64,000 bases of DNA from Streptomyces sp. BA2 (GCF_009769735.1 NZ_WSRO01000002.1:1488001-1552000), one strand, 5' to 3'; counted from the stretch's first letter, positions 52,045 through 61,109 are shown. The notes: generated by a model not told the origin, from the letters alone. Made by a program: numbers and translations.

Positions 52045-53583
52045 GTGGGGATCAAGTGGCGGCGCCTGACGTTGCCGGCGGCACCGCTGGCGCTGGCCCT
52101 GCTCGCGGCGACCGGCTGTACGAGCACGCCGGACGCCCAGGCGAAGCCGACCGGTGCGCCGTCGGCCTCCGGCGCGCCTTCCACCTCCGTGGCCCGCGTG
52201 TGCGCCAAACCCGCGCCCGGCCCCGCGAAGGCGCCCAAGGGGGCGGTGACGGTCGATCCCGCCGTGGTCGGTGACCTGGCCGCGAAGACCAAGAGCAGCC
52301 CCCCGAACACCACGTTCTGGCTCCGACCGGGCAAGCACAGGCTCGATCCGGACCGCTACGCCCAGGTCATCCCCAAGAAGGGGAACCGCTACCTCGGCGC
52401 GCCGGGCGCGGTGTTCGACGGCCGGAAGACCAACCAGTACGCGTTCGGCGGCAGCGCCCGCGACGTCACCATCCGCCACCTGACCGTGCAGCGTTTCGTG
52501 GCGCCGCCGGACGAGGGCGTGGTCAACCACGACTCGGCCGACGGATGGGTGATCGAGCACGCGACGATCCAGAACAACTCCGGTGCCGGGCTGATGGCCG
52601 GTGCCCGCCAGCGGGTCCGCGCCAGCTGCCTGCGCGACAACGGTCAGTACGGCATGAACGCGTACAAGGCCGGGGGCCGTATCACCGGCCTGGTGGTCGA
52701 GGGCAACGAGATCGTGGGCAACAACACCGACGACTGGGAGCGGAAGCGGGAGGGCTGCGGCTGCACCGGAGGCATCAAGTTCTGGGCGGTCAACGGCGCC
52801 GACGTGCGCGGCAATTGGGTGCACGACAACCGCGGAACCGGGCTGTGGGCGGACACCAACAACAACGACTTCCGCATCGAGAACAACGTGCTCGAGGCCA
52901 ACGACGGTGCCGCGCTGATCTACGAGACCAGCTACAACGCGGTCATCCGGAAGAACACGGTCAGGAAGAACAACTGGGTCGAGGGCCGCAGGTACGCCGA
53001 CCGCGGCGACAACTTCCCGTTCGCGACCATCTACCTGTCCGAGTCCGGTGGCGAACCACGGGTCCGGGCTCGCACCGACAAGATCGAGATCGACCGGAAC
53101 CTCCTGGAGAACAACTGGTCCGGGATCACCCTGTGGGAGAACGCCGACCGGTTCTGCAACAGCCCGGCCAACACCTCGTCCGGTGACTGCACGTTGCTGG
53201 TGAAGAACACCGACCGCTGCGCGAAGCCGGCGATCGCGAAGGCACCGCTCTACGCCGACTGCCGGTGGAAGACCCAGCGGGTGGACATCCACCACAACCG
53301 CTTCGTGCTCGACCCGTCCGTCGTCAAGTGCGCGGCGAAGTGCGGCCGGATGGCGGTCCTCGCCAACTACGGCACCTATCCGGACTGGTCGCCGTACAAG
53401 GGCGAGCGCGTGTCCGAGGCGATCACCGGGAAGCAGAACAACCGCTGGCACGACAACGTCTATCGCGGGCCATGGAGCTTCATCGCCCACGACCCGAGCG
53501 GACAGCTCGACTTCGGGCAGTGGCAGGGCACGCCGTACCGGCAGGACGCGGGCAGCACCTTCCGCGCGCGGGTCGGTGGTTGA
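52045..53583 (+). CDS. Right-handed beta-helix lipoprotein
   Basis: The protein has 512 residues, starting at GTG with GGAGAGGAGG upstream. A lipoprotein-type signal ends at Cys25 (LALALLAATGC). The mature protein is a NosD/pectate-lyase-like parallel beta-helix with repeated Asn ladders (WVHDNRGTGLWADTNNND, IENNVLEANDGAAL). Such folds include polysaccharide lyases and C5-epimerases like AlgG. With an AlgD-like dehydrogenase and heparinase in the same operon, a polymer epimerase or lyase role is plausible but unproven. Confidence 0.85.
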   Translation: MGIKWRRLTLPAAPLALALLAATGCTSTPDAQAKPTGAPSASGAPSTSVARVCAKPAPGPAKAPKGAVTVDPAVVGDLAAKTKSSPPNTTFWLRPGKHRLDPDRYAQVIPKKGNRYLGAPGAVFDGRKTNQYAFGGSARDVTIRHLTVQRFVAPPDEGVVNHDSADGWVIEHATIQNNSGAGLMAGARQRVRASCLRDNGQYGMNAYKAGGRITGLVVEGNEIVGNNTDDWERKREGCGCTGGIKFWAVNGADVRGNWVHDNRGTGLWADTNNNDFRIENNVLEANDGAALIYETSYNAVIRKNTVRKNNWVEGRRYADRGDNFPFATIYLSESGGEPRVRARTDKIEIDRNLLENNWSGITLWENADRFCNSPANTSSGDCTLLVKNTDRCAKPAIAKAPLYADCRWKTQRVDIHHNRFVLDPSVVKCAAKCGRMAVLANYGTYPDWSPYKGERVSEAITGKQNNRWHDNVYRGPWSFIAHDPSGQLDFGQWQGTPYRQDAGSTFRARVGG

Positions 53584-53584
53584 G

Positions 53585-54886
53585 ATGAGCCTGGACCACA
53601 CGAAGCACGCGGACCACACGGAGCACGCGGACCACACGCCGAAGATCACGGACCGCACGCCGAAGGTCATCGGGACGGTCTGGGGGCTGCTGATCCTCAA
53701 CACTCTCGGCTCCGCCGGGGCGCAGACCATCGTCCCGCTGCCCCGCTCCCTCATCCAGATGGTCACCATGGGCGCGCTGGTCGCCGCGTTCGCGCTGGCG
53801 CTCGCGGTCAATCTCCGGCTGCGCATCCGAGCCAGCGCCTTCGTGTTCCTGCTCACCCTGCTGCTCGTGCCGAGCGTGATCGCGAGCGCGGACCTGGAGT
53901 CCGGGCTCGGCGCGCTGTTCCGCTGCGCCCGGCTCGCTCTCTTCGTCGGCACGCTGTGGCTGCTCGGCCGCTGGTGGGACGGCAGCCTGACGTTCGTCAG
54001 GCACCACATCCGGATGTACTTCGCGGTGCTCGGGTCGGTGGCCGCAGGCCTGGTCATCTCACCGGGCGCGGCCATGCCCGAGCTCTACGGCGGGCGCCTT
54101 GTCGGCGCGTTGTGGCCGCTCACCCCACCGCAGATCGGTCAGTACGCCGCGGTGATCATCGGGCTCACCGTGCTGCTCGTACTGGGCCGCAGGACCGACA
54201 GGGCAAGCGCGGCGGTGGTCATCGTGCCGTCGCTCGTCCTGCTCGTGCTGACCCATACCCGTACGGCCACGCTCGGCCTGTTCGTCGGCCTTGCGCTGGC
54301 GATCGGCTCACTCATACTGACCAGCGCCGCCGCCCGGCGGTTCTTCACCTGGGCGGTGCTGTGCGCCGCGGTGGCCGCGGTGGGGTTCAGCTCCGCGCTG
54401 CAGGTCTGGTTCCTGCGCGGACAGGACGAGGAGAACCTCAGCAGTCTCACCGGTCGGGCCAAGGTCTGGGACGCCCTGCTCGCCGCGCCCCGCACCACCG
54501 CGGAGAAGGTGTTCGGCACGGGCCTGGGCGACAAGTCGTTCGGCGGGCTTCCGATCGACAACAGCTGGCTTGCCGTTTACCACGAACAGGGCCTGATCGG
54601 CATCGCGTTGGTGGCGACGGTCATCATCGTGCTCGCCGGCGTCGCGTTGCTGCGGCCGCCGTCCCTGTCGAGGGCCTGCGCGATCTTCCTGATCAGCTAC
54701 TGCGCGATCGCGTCGTACACCGAGGCCGGTCTCGGCGACGCCTCGCCCTATCTGCTGCATCTGGCCCTGGCCGCCTCGCTCCTCGCGGCGCCTGCGGCGG
54801 CCTCGCACCTGCCGGCGCCCGCGGTCCCGCGACGACGTGCCCCGCGACGTGTGCCGCGATGGGCCCGGAATACGGAGGTGAGTTGA
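53585..54886 (+). CDS. O-antigen ligase/polymerase (Wzy-like) membrane protein
   Basis: The protein has 433 residues from ATG 53585. About ten to twelve membrane segments follow a His/Asp/Thr-rich leader encoded by an 18 bp repeat. The pattern of a long external loop with a conserved DNSWLAVYHEQGLIG segment and HTRTATLGLFVGL is typical of the Wzy_C/O-antigen ligase group. It should polymerise lipid-linked repeat units outside the membrane. Confidence 0.88.
   Translation: MSLDHTKHADHTEHADHTPKITDRTPKVIGTVWGLLILNTLGSAGAQTIVPLPRSLIQMVTMGALVAAFALALAVNLRLRIRASAFVFLLTLLLVPSVIASADLESGLGALFRCARLALFVGTLWLLGRWWDGSLTFVRHHIRMYFAVLGSVAAGLVISPGAAMPELYGGRLVGALWPLTPPQIGQYAAVIIGLTVLLVLGRRTDRASAAVVIVPSLVLLVLTHTRTATLGLFVGLALAIGSLILTSAAARRFFTWAVLCAAVAAVGFSSALQVWFLRGQDEENLSSLTGRAKVWDALLAAPRTTAEKVFGTGLGDKSFGGLPIDNSWLAVYHEQGLIGIALVATVIIVLAGVALLRPPSLSRACAIFLISYCAIASYTEAGLGDASPYLLHLALAASLLAAPAAASHLPAPAVPRRRAPRRVPRWARNTEVS
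53593..53638. repeat. 18 bp tandem repeat at the start of the wzy-like gene
   Basis: GGACCACACGAAGCACGC is followed by one copy with one mismatch and a partial third. It encodes the His-Thr-Lys/Glu-His-Ala-Asp leader; the frame is preserved. Confidence 0.88.
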
Positions 54887-54888
54887 GC

Positions 54889-56100
54889 ATGCACGTCCTC
54901 GTGGTGCACAACCGCTACGCCTCGGCGCAGCCGAGCGGCGAGAACAAGGTCGTCGACCAGGAGGTGGAGCTGCTGCGCGCGGCCGGCCACCGGGTCGAGG
55001 TGTTCGAGCGGCGCAGCGACGACATCGCCGCCCGGTCCCTGCCCGCCAAGGCCGCGGTGGCGCTCCTCGTGCCGTGGAACCCGGCGGTCCGCAAGGAGCT
55101 CGCCGCCCGGCTCCGCGCCGAGCGGCCGGACGTGGTGCACGTCCACAACGTCTTCCCGCTCCTCTCCCCCGCGGTGCTTGCCGCCTGCGCCGACGCCGGT
55201 GTGCCCGCCGTCGCCACGCTGCACAACTACACCCAGGTCTGCCCGCCCGGCACGCTGCAGCGGGACGGCCGGCCGTGCACCGAGTGCGTCGGGGCTGCGG
55301 CGCCGCTGCCCGCCGTCCGGCACGGCTGCTACCGGAACTCCCGGCTCGCGACGGTGCCGCTCGCGGTCAGCCTTCTCGTCAACCGGCGCCGGTGGTGGTC
55401 CGGGGTGGAGCGGTTCTTCTGCATCTCCGCGGCGCAGCGCGACGTCCTGGTGCGGTCCGGCATGCCGGCCGAACGCCTGGTGGTGAAGCACAACTTCGTG
55501 CCCGAACCGGACACCCGCCGTGAAGGCGCCGGTGAGCATCTGCTCTATCTCGGCCGGCTCGCGGAGGCCAAGGGCGTGCGGCTGCTCATGGCCGCGTGGG
55601 ACGAGATAGCCGCCGACGGCGGTGTGGGCGTGCCGCTCGTGATCGCCGGCACGGGGCCGCTCGAGCAAGAGGTGACCGCCTGGGCCGCGGGCCGGGACGA
55701 CGTGCGCTACGTCGGTCTGTACGACGCGGCGGAGTGCCGCAAGGCCATCGCGCGCTCGGTCGCGGTGGTGGCTCCCTCGACGTGGCTTGAGGCGTTCGGC
55801 CTGGTGGTCGTGGAGGCGATGGCGGCCGGGGTTCCGACCGTCGCCGCCGGTCACGGCGCCTTCGTCGAACTCGTCGAGGACGGCGTGACCGGGCTGCTTC
55901 ACCGGCCGGGCGAGGCAGCCTCGCTCGCGGAGCGCATACGCCGGATCGCGGCCGAGCAGGCCCGCAACCAGGAGATGGGCCGGGCGGCCCGGCGCCGTTA
56001 CGAGCAGGGCTTCAGCCCGGCCGTCGGCCTTGAGCGCCTGGTGGAGGGGTACCGCACCGCGATCGCGGGTCGGACGGAATTATGGGGGGACAGTAGATGA
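54889..56100 (+). CDS. Glycosyltransferase family 4
   Basis: The protein has 403 residues, with GGAGGTGA 8 nt upstream of the ATG. The N-terminal VLVVHNRYASAQPSGENKVV and the donor motif ASTWLEAFGLVVVEAMAAG-like segment (PSTWLEAFGLVVVEAMA) define a GT-B retaining enzyme. VHVHNVFPLLSP is the usual acceptor-side loop. The fifth codon from the stop is TTA (56080-56082), a further bldA codon in this operon. It overlaps the next gene by 4 bp. Confidence 0.92.
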   Translation: MHVLVVHNRYASAQPSGENKVVDQEVELLRAAGHRVEVFERRSDDIAARSLPAKAAVALLVPWNPAVRKELAARLRAERPDVVHVHNVFPLLSPAVLAACADAGVPAVATLHNYTQVCPPGTLQRDGRPCTECVGAAAPLPAVRHGCYRNSRLATVPLAVSLLVNRRRWWSGVERFFCISAAQRDVLVRSGMPAERLVVKHNFVPEPDTRREGAGEHLLYLGRLAEAKGVRLLMAAWDEIAADGGVGVPLVIAGTGPLEQEVTAWAAGRDDVRYVGLYDAAECRKAIARSVAVVAPSTWLEAFGLVVVEAMAAGVPTVAAGHGAFVELVEDGVTGLLHRPGEAASLAERIRRIAAEQARNQEMGRAARRRYEQGFSPAVGLERLVEGYRTAIAGRTELWGDSR

Positions 56101-57341
56101 CACGATGCCGACTCTGCGGCTCGGAATCGATGGCGAGCGTCGTCGACCTCGGGGCGACGCCGCCATGTGAGAGCTTTCTCGCCGCGGACCAACTGGACCG
56201 GGCGGAGCCCGCGTACCCGCTGCACCTGCGGGTCTGCACGGACTGCTGGCTCGCGCAGATACCGCCGCTGATCACGCCGGAGGAGACGTTCAGCGAGTAC
56301 GCGTACTTCTCCTCCTTCTCGACCTCCTGGGTGGAGCACGCGCGTACGTTCGTCGCCGACGCCGTAGAGCGGGTGGGTCTCGGACCCTCGGAAAAAGAAG
56401 CCTTCGTGGTCGAGGTCGCGAGCAACGACGGATACCTGCTACGGCACGTGGTGGACCGGGGGATCCGCTGCCTCGGCATCGAGCCGTCGGTGAACGTCGG
56501 TGCCGCGGCGCGGGACGCGGGTGTGCCCACGCTCACGGAGTTCCTGAGCCCGGACACCGGCTCGGCCGTCCGCGCCGAGCACGGCCCGGCGGACCTGGTC
56601 GTGGCCAACAACGTGTACGCGCACATCCCCGACGTCGTCGGGTTCACCCAGGGGCTGCGCGCCCTGGTGGCCGACGACGGCTGGGTCTCCATCGAGGTGC
56701 AGCACCTGCTGACCCTGATCGAGGAGAACCAGTACGACACGATCTACCACGAGCACTTCCAGTACTACACGGTGGCGTCCGCGATCCGCGCTCTGGCCGG
56801 CGGCGGACTCACGCTCGTGGACGTCGAGTTGCTGCCCACGCACGGCGGCTCCATCAGGCTGTGGGCCCGGCCCACCGAGATGGCCGGTGAGCCGGCACAG
56901 CGGGTGGCCGACGTGCTGGCCCGGGAGAAGGCCGCCGGGCTGCAGGAGCTGTCCGGGTACACCGAGTTCTCCGCCCGGGTGGCCAAGGTGCGCCGGGAGC
57001 TCCTCAAGTTCCTCATCACAGCGGCCGAGCGCGGCGAGACGGTCGTCGGCTACGGCGCCCCGGGCAAGGGCAACACCCTGCTCAACCACTGCGGCATCCG
57101 GCCCGACCTGCTCCCGTACACGGTCGACCGGAACCCCTACAAGCACGGCAGGTTCACCCCGGGCACCCGCATCCCGATCCTGCCGCCCGAGCAGATAGCC
57201 GCCGACAGGCCGGACTACGTCCTCGTCCTGCCGTGGAACCTGCGGGACGAGCTGGTCGAGCAGCTGTCCTTCGTGCACGACTGGGGCGGCCGCCTTGTCT
57301 TTCCCATCCCGGAACTGAGCATTGTCGAGGGCACATCATGA
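56097..57341 (+). CDS. NDP-sugar C-methyltransferase (TylC3/EvaC-like)
   Basis: The protein has 414 residues. An N-terminal zinc-binding segment (CRLCGSESM, later CTDCWLAQ) precedes a SAM-binding methyltransferase (VVEVASNDGYLL) with the active-site YHEHFQYYT. A C-terminal domain follows (VVGYGAPGKGNTLLN). This three-part layout is that of NDP-hexose 3-C-methyltransferases, which make branched deoxysugars. It is the first gene of a coupled five-gene cassette. Confidence 0.88.
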   Translation: MTRCRLCGSESMASVVDLGATPPCESFLAADQLDRAEPAYPLHLRVCTDCWLAQIPPLITPEETFSEYAYFSSFSTSWVEHARTFVADAVERVGLGPSEKEAFVVEVASNDGYLLRHVVDRGIRCLGIEPSVNVGAAARDAGVPTLTEFLSPDTGSAVRAEHGPADLVVANNVYAHIPDVVGFTQGLRALVADDGWVSIEVQHLLTLIEENQYDTIYHEHFQYYTVASAIRALAGGGLTLVDVELLPTHGGSIRLWARPTEMAGEPAQRVADVLAREKAAGLQELSGYTEFSARVAKVRRELLKFLITAAERGETVVGYGAPGKGNTLLNHCGIRPDLLPYTVDRNPYKHGRFTPGTRIPILPPEQIAADRPDYVLVLPWNLRDELVEQLSFVHDWGGRLVFPIPELSIVEGTS

Positions 57342-58135
57342 AGGTCGTACTGTTCTGCGGCGGTTACGGGATGCGGATGCGCAGCGGCGCCGCTGACGAT
57401 GTGCCCAAGCCGATGGCGATGGTCGGCCCGCGGCCGCTGATCTGGCACGTCATGCGCTACTACGCGCACTTCGGGCACACGGAGTTCATCCTGTGCCTCG
57501 GCTACGGGGCCCACCACATCAAGAACTTCTTCCTCAACTACGAGGAGACGACGTCCAACGACTTCGTGCTGCGGGGCGGGCGGACCGAGCTGCTCTCCAC
57601 CGACATCTCCGACTGGACGATCACGTTCGCGCAGACCGGCATCGAGTCACCGATCGGGGAGCGGCTGCGCCGGGTGCGGCACCACCTGGACGGCGACGAG
57701 ATGTTCCTCGCCAACTACGCCGACGTGCTCACCGACGCCCCGCTGCCGGAGATGATCGAGAAGTTCGCCCGGCGCGACGCGGGTGCGTCGATGATGGTGG
57801 TGCCGCCGCAGTCCTCGTTCCACTGCGTGGACCTGGGCGAGGACGGCCTGGTGGGGGGCATCACCCCGGTCAGCGAACTGCCGATGTGGGAGAACGGCGG
57901 CTACTTCGTGCTCCGCCAGGAGGTCTTCGACCACATCCCGGAGAACGGGGATCTGGTCGCCGACGGATGCGCCCAACTGGCCAAGCAGGGCCGCCTCGTG
58001 GCGCACCAGCACCGCGGCTTCTGGAAGCCGACCGACACCGTCAAGGAGCGGGCAGCGCTCGACGAGGCGCACGCGCGGGGCGACCGCCCGTGGGCTGTGT
58101 GGGAGCGGGACCGCGCCGCGGTGGGGTCCGCGTGA
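57338..58135 (+). CDS. Glucose-1-phosphate cytidylyltransferase-like enzyme (RfbF family)
   Basis: The protein has 265 residues and starts in an ATGA overlap. The nucleotide-binding loop LFCGGYGMRMR and PKPMAMVGPRPLIWHVM, then LGYGAHHIKNFF, match RfbF. It would make CDP-glucose from CTP and glucose 1-phosphate. No CDP-glucose 4,6-dehydratase is visible in the window, so the next step is unclear. Confidence 0.9.
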   Translation: MKVVLFCGGYGMRMRSGAADDVPKPMAMVGPRPLIWHVMRYYAHFGHTEFILCLGYGAHHIKNFFLNYEETTSNDFVLRGGRTELLSTDISDWTITFAQTGIESPIGERLRRVRHHLDGDEMFLANYADVLTDAPLPEMIEKFARRDAGASMMVVPPQSSFHCVDLGEDGLVGGITPVSELPMWENGGYFVLRQEVFDHIPENGDLVADGCAQLAKQGRLVAHQHRGFWKPTDTVKERAALDEAHARGDRPWAVWERDRAAVGSA

Positions 58136-58794
58136 TCGGGCTCGGGGCCGGGCCCCTGAACCGGATCGTCGCGGTCGGCGCGCACTGCGACGACATCGCC
58201 ATCGGCGCCGGCGGCACGCTCCTCATGCTGTGCCTCGCGCGGCCGGGTATCCGCGTCGACGCGCTCGTGCTCTCCGGCGGTGGCAGCGAGCGTGAGCAGG
58301 AGGAGCGGGCCGCGCTCGAAGCCTTCTGCCCGGGCGCCGACCTGCGCCTGACCGTGCTCAAGCTGCCGGACGGCCGGATGCCCGTGCACTGGGACGAGGC
58401 CAAGGCCGCGGTCGAGGAGCTGCGCGGGCAGACCGAGCCGGATCTGATCCTGGCCCCGCGCACGGACGACGCGCACCAGGACCACCGCGGCCTGGCGCGG
58501 CTCATACCCACCGCGTTCCGCGATCACCTCGTGCTCGGCTACGAGATCGTCAAGTGGGACGGCGATCTCGGCCGCCCGTCGGCGTACCAGCCGCTGGCGC
58601 CGGAGATCGCCGAGCGGAAGGTGCGGCTGCTGCAGGAGCACTACCCCTCGCAGCGGCACCGCCCTTGGTACGACCGGGAGGCCTTCCTCGGTCTCGCGCG
58701 GATCCGCGGCATCGAATGCCACGCGCGCTACGCCGAGGCGTTCGCCGCCACGAAACTCACGCTCAATCTCGGCACTTTCGATCTGGGGGAATGA
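58132..58794 (+). CDS. PIG-L family N-deacetylase
   Basis: The protein has 220 residues, with a GTG start in a 4 bp overlap. The LmbE/PIG-L zinc motif AHCDDIAIGAGGTLL (AHxDD) and the later zinc-binding TDDAHQDHRGL are intact. The enzyme should remove an acetyl group from an N-acetyl sugar, either free, nucleotide-linked or in the polymer. Coupled on both sides with nucleotide-sugar genes. Confidence 0.9.
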   Translation: MIGLGAGPLNRIVAVGAHCDDIAIGAGGTLLMLCLARPGIRVDALVLSGGGSEREQEERAALEAFCPGADLRLTVLKLPDGRMPVHWDEAKAAVEELRGQTEPDLILAPRTDDAHQDHRGLARLIPTAFRDHLVLGYEIVKWDGDLGRPSAYQPLAPEIAERKVRLLQEHYPSQRHRPWYDREAFLGLARIRGIECHARYAEAFAATKLTLNLGTFDLGE

Positions 58795-58797
58795 ACC

Positions 58798-59823
58798 TTG
58801 CGCGTACTGCTCACCGGACACCAGGGGTACCTGGGCACCGTGATGGCCCCGGTCCTCGCGGCCGCCGGACACGAAGTCGTCGGTCTTGACGCCGGCCTGT
58901 TCGCCGACTGCGTGCTCGGCCCGCCGCCCGCGGACCCGTCCGGACACCAGGTGGACCTGCGCGACGTCACGGCCGAACACATGGCCGGGGTGGACGCCGT
59001 GATCCACCTGGCCGCGCTGTCCAACGACCCGCTGGGATCGCTTGCGCCGGAGCTCACCTACGACATCAACCACCATGCGTCCGTACGCCTTGCCCGGCTC
59101 GCCCGCGAGGCCGGAGTGCGGCGCTTCCTGTACGCGTCGACCTGCTCGGTGTACGGCGCCGCGGGCGGTGGCGACCTGGTGACCGAGGACGCCCCGCTGC
59201 GCCCGGTGACGCCGTACGCGGAGTCCAAGGTGCGGGTGGAGGACGACCTGCACGCGCTGGCCGACGGCGACTTCAGCCCGGTGTTCATGCGCAACGCCAC
59301 CGCCTTCGGCTTCTCACCCCGGCTGCGCGCCGACATCGTGCTGAACAACCTGGTGGGCCACGCGCTGTTGTCCGGCGAGGTGTTGGTGCTCTCCGACGGC
59401 ACCCCCTGGCGCCCACTGGTACACGCGGCCGACATCGCACGGGCCTTCGCTGCCGCGCTGACCGCGCCCCAAGAAGCGGTGCACGACCGGGCGTTCAACA
59501 TCGGCAGCGAGATCAACAACGTCACGGTGGCCGAGATCGCCGAGCAGGTCGCCGCGGCGGTGTCCGGCTCGAAGGTGGTGATCACCGGCGAGACCGGCGC
59601 CGACCCGCGCTCGTACCGGGTGGACTTCTCCCGGTTCCGCGCCGCGATTCCCGGCTTCGACTGCGAGTGGACGGTCAAGCAAGGCGCGCTCGAACTCGCC
59701 GACGCCTACCGACAGTTCGGCCTGACCCGCGAGGACTTCGAGCGACGCTTCACCCGCCTCGCCGTGCTGCGCGCGGCGTCCGAGTCCGGCACGGTCGACG
59801 ACACCCTGCGGTGGCGCCGATGA
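58798..59823 (+). CDS. NAD-dependent epimerase/dehydratase (extended SDR)
   Basis: The protein has 341 residues, starting at TTG 3 bp after the PIG-L gene, with GGGGAA upstream. It has the extended-SDR cofactor loop TGHQGYLGTV, the catalytic SVYGAA...YAESK (Tyr and Lys) and a sugar-binding RPLVHAADIARA segment. It may be an epimerase, dehydratase or reductase of the nucleotide sugar made by this cassette. The order of steps cannot be read from sequence. Confidence 0.88.
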   Translation: MRVLLTGHQGYLGTVMAPVLAAAGHEVVGLDAGLFADCVLGPPPADPSGHQVDLRDVTAEHMAGVDAVIHLAALSNDPLGSLAPELTYDINHHASVRLARLAREAGVRRFLYASTCSVYGAAGGGDLVTEDAPLRPVTPYAESKVRVEDDLHALADGDFSPVFMRNATAFGFSPRLRADIVLNNLVGHALLSGEVLVLSDGTPWRPLVHAADIARAFAAALTAPQEAVHDRAFNIGSEINNVTVAEIAEQVAAAVSGSKVVITGETGADPRSYRVDFSRFRAAIPGFDCEWTVKQGALELADAYRQFGLTREDFERRFTRLAVLRAASESGTVDDTLRWRR

Positions 59824-61109
59824 CCGCACGTGTGACAAGAAGCGCCGGCGAGCAGATGCACGCGCTGGTGGAGCGGCTCTACCCGATCTGCCGGAGCATC
59901 ACCGGCGACGGTGTGCGCGCCACTCTGGAGATCGTCGGCGAGTACGTCCCGTTGCAGGTGCACGAGGTGCCGACCGGGACGCAGGTGCTCGACTGGACGG
60001 TGCCGCAGGAGTGGAACATCCGGGACGCGTACGTCGCCGACGCCGCGGGCAACCGCGTCGTCGACTTCGCCGCGTCCAGCCTGCACGTGCTCGGCTACAG
60101 CGTGCCGGTGTCGAAGACCCTGCCGCTGTCCGAGCTGCGTGAACACCTGCACACGCTGCCGGACCACCCGAGTTGGGTGCCGTACCGCACCAGCTACTAC
60201 AAACCGGAATGGGGGTTCTGCCTGGCCCAGGAGACCTTGGACGCGCTGCCGGACGGCGACTACGAGGTGCGTGTCGACTCCACGCTCGCCGATGGCCACC
60301 TCACCTACGCCGAGCACGTGGTCCCCGGGCAGGTCCCCGACGAGGTGATCGTCTCCTGTCACGTCTGCCACCCGTCGCTTGCCAACGACAACCTGGCGGG
60401 CATCGCGGTGGCGACGTTCCTGGCCCGGGCGCTGGCGGAGACGACGCCGTACTACACCTACCGGTTCATCTTCGCGCCCGGCACCATCGGGGCGATCACC
60501 TGGCTTGCCCGCAACCAGGAGCGGATCGAGCAGGTCAAGCACGGCCTTGTCCTTGCCTGCGCGGGCGACTCGGGCCAACTGACGTACAAGCAGAGCAAGC
60601 GCGGCGACGCGGAGATCGACCGGGTGATGCGGCACGTCCTTGCAGCGTCCGAACGCCCGCACCACGTCACGGAGTTCACTCCGTACGGCTACGACGAGCG
60701 GCAGTACTGCTCCCCCGGGTTCGATCTCGGCGTGGGCTCGCTCAGCAGGACCCCGTACGCCGGCTACCCCGAGTACCACACCTCGGCGGACAACCCGGAC
60801 TTCGTCTCCCCGGAGGCGATGGCGGACACCCTCGCGGTCTGCCGCGAGGCGTTCGCCGTCCTTGACCGCAACCGGCGGTACGTCAACCTCAGCCCTTACG
60901 GCGAACCCCAGCTGGGACGGCGCGGGCTGTACGACGCGCTCGGGGGCCGCAGCGACACCAAGCAGGCCCAGATGGCCATGCTCTGGGTGCTCAACCTGTC
61001 CGACGGCGAGCACGGTCTGCTGGACGTCGCCGAGCGGTCCGGGCTGCCGTTCGGCGCCGTCGCCGCCGCGGCCGACGCCCTGCACGGCGCAGGGCTGATC
61101 AAGGCATGA
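59820..61109 (+). CDS. DUF4910 aminopeptidase-like protein
   Basis: The protein has 429 residues, ATG start in an ATGA overlap. An N-terminal region (YPICRSITGDGVRATLE) is followed by an M28-type zinc-peptidase-like core (IVSCHVCHPSLANDNLAGI, which includes likely metal-binding His and Asp) and a C-terminal winged-helix-like domain (GLLDVAERSGLPFGAVA). This is the DUF4910/DUF2172/HTH_47 arrangement. Homologues occur in LPS and exopolysaccharide loci, but their substrate is unknown. Confidence 0.85.
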   Translation: MTARVTRSAGEQMHALVERLYPICRSITGDGVRATLEIVGEYVPLQVHEVPTGTQVLDWTVPQEWNIRDAYVADAAGNRVVDFAASSLHVLGYSVPVSKTLPLSELREHLHTLPDHPSWVPYRTSYYKPEWGFCLAQETLDALPDGDYEVRVDSTLADGHLTYAEHVVPGQVPDEVIVSCHVCHPSLANDNLAGIAVATFLARALAETTPYYTYRFIFAPGTIGAITWLARNQERIEQVKHGLVLACAGDSGQLTYKQSKRGDAEIDRVMRHVLAASERPHHVTEFTPYGYDERQYCSPGFDLGVGSLSRTPYAGYPEYHTSADNPDFVSPEAMADTLAVCREAFAVLDRNRRYVNLSPYGEPQLGRRGLYDALGGRSDTKQAQMAMLWVLNLSDGEHGLLDVAERSGLPFGAVAAAADALHGAGLIKA

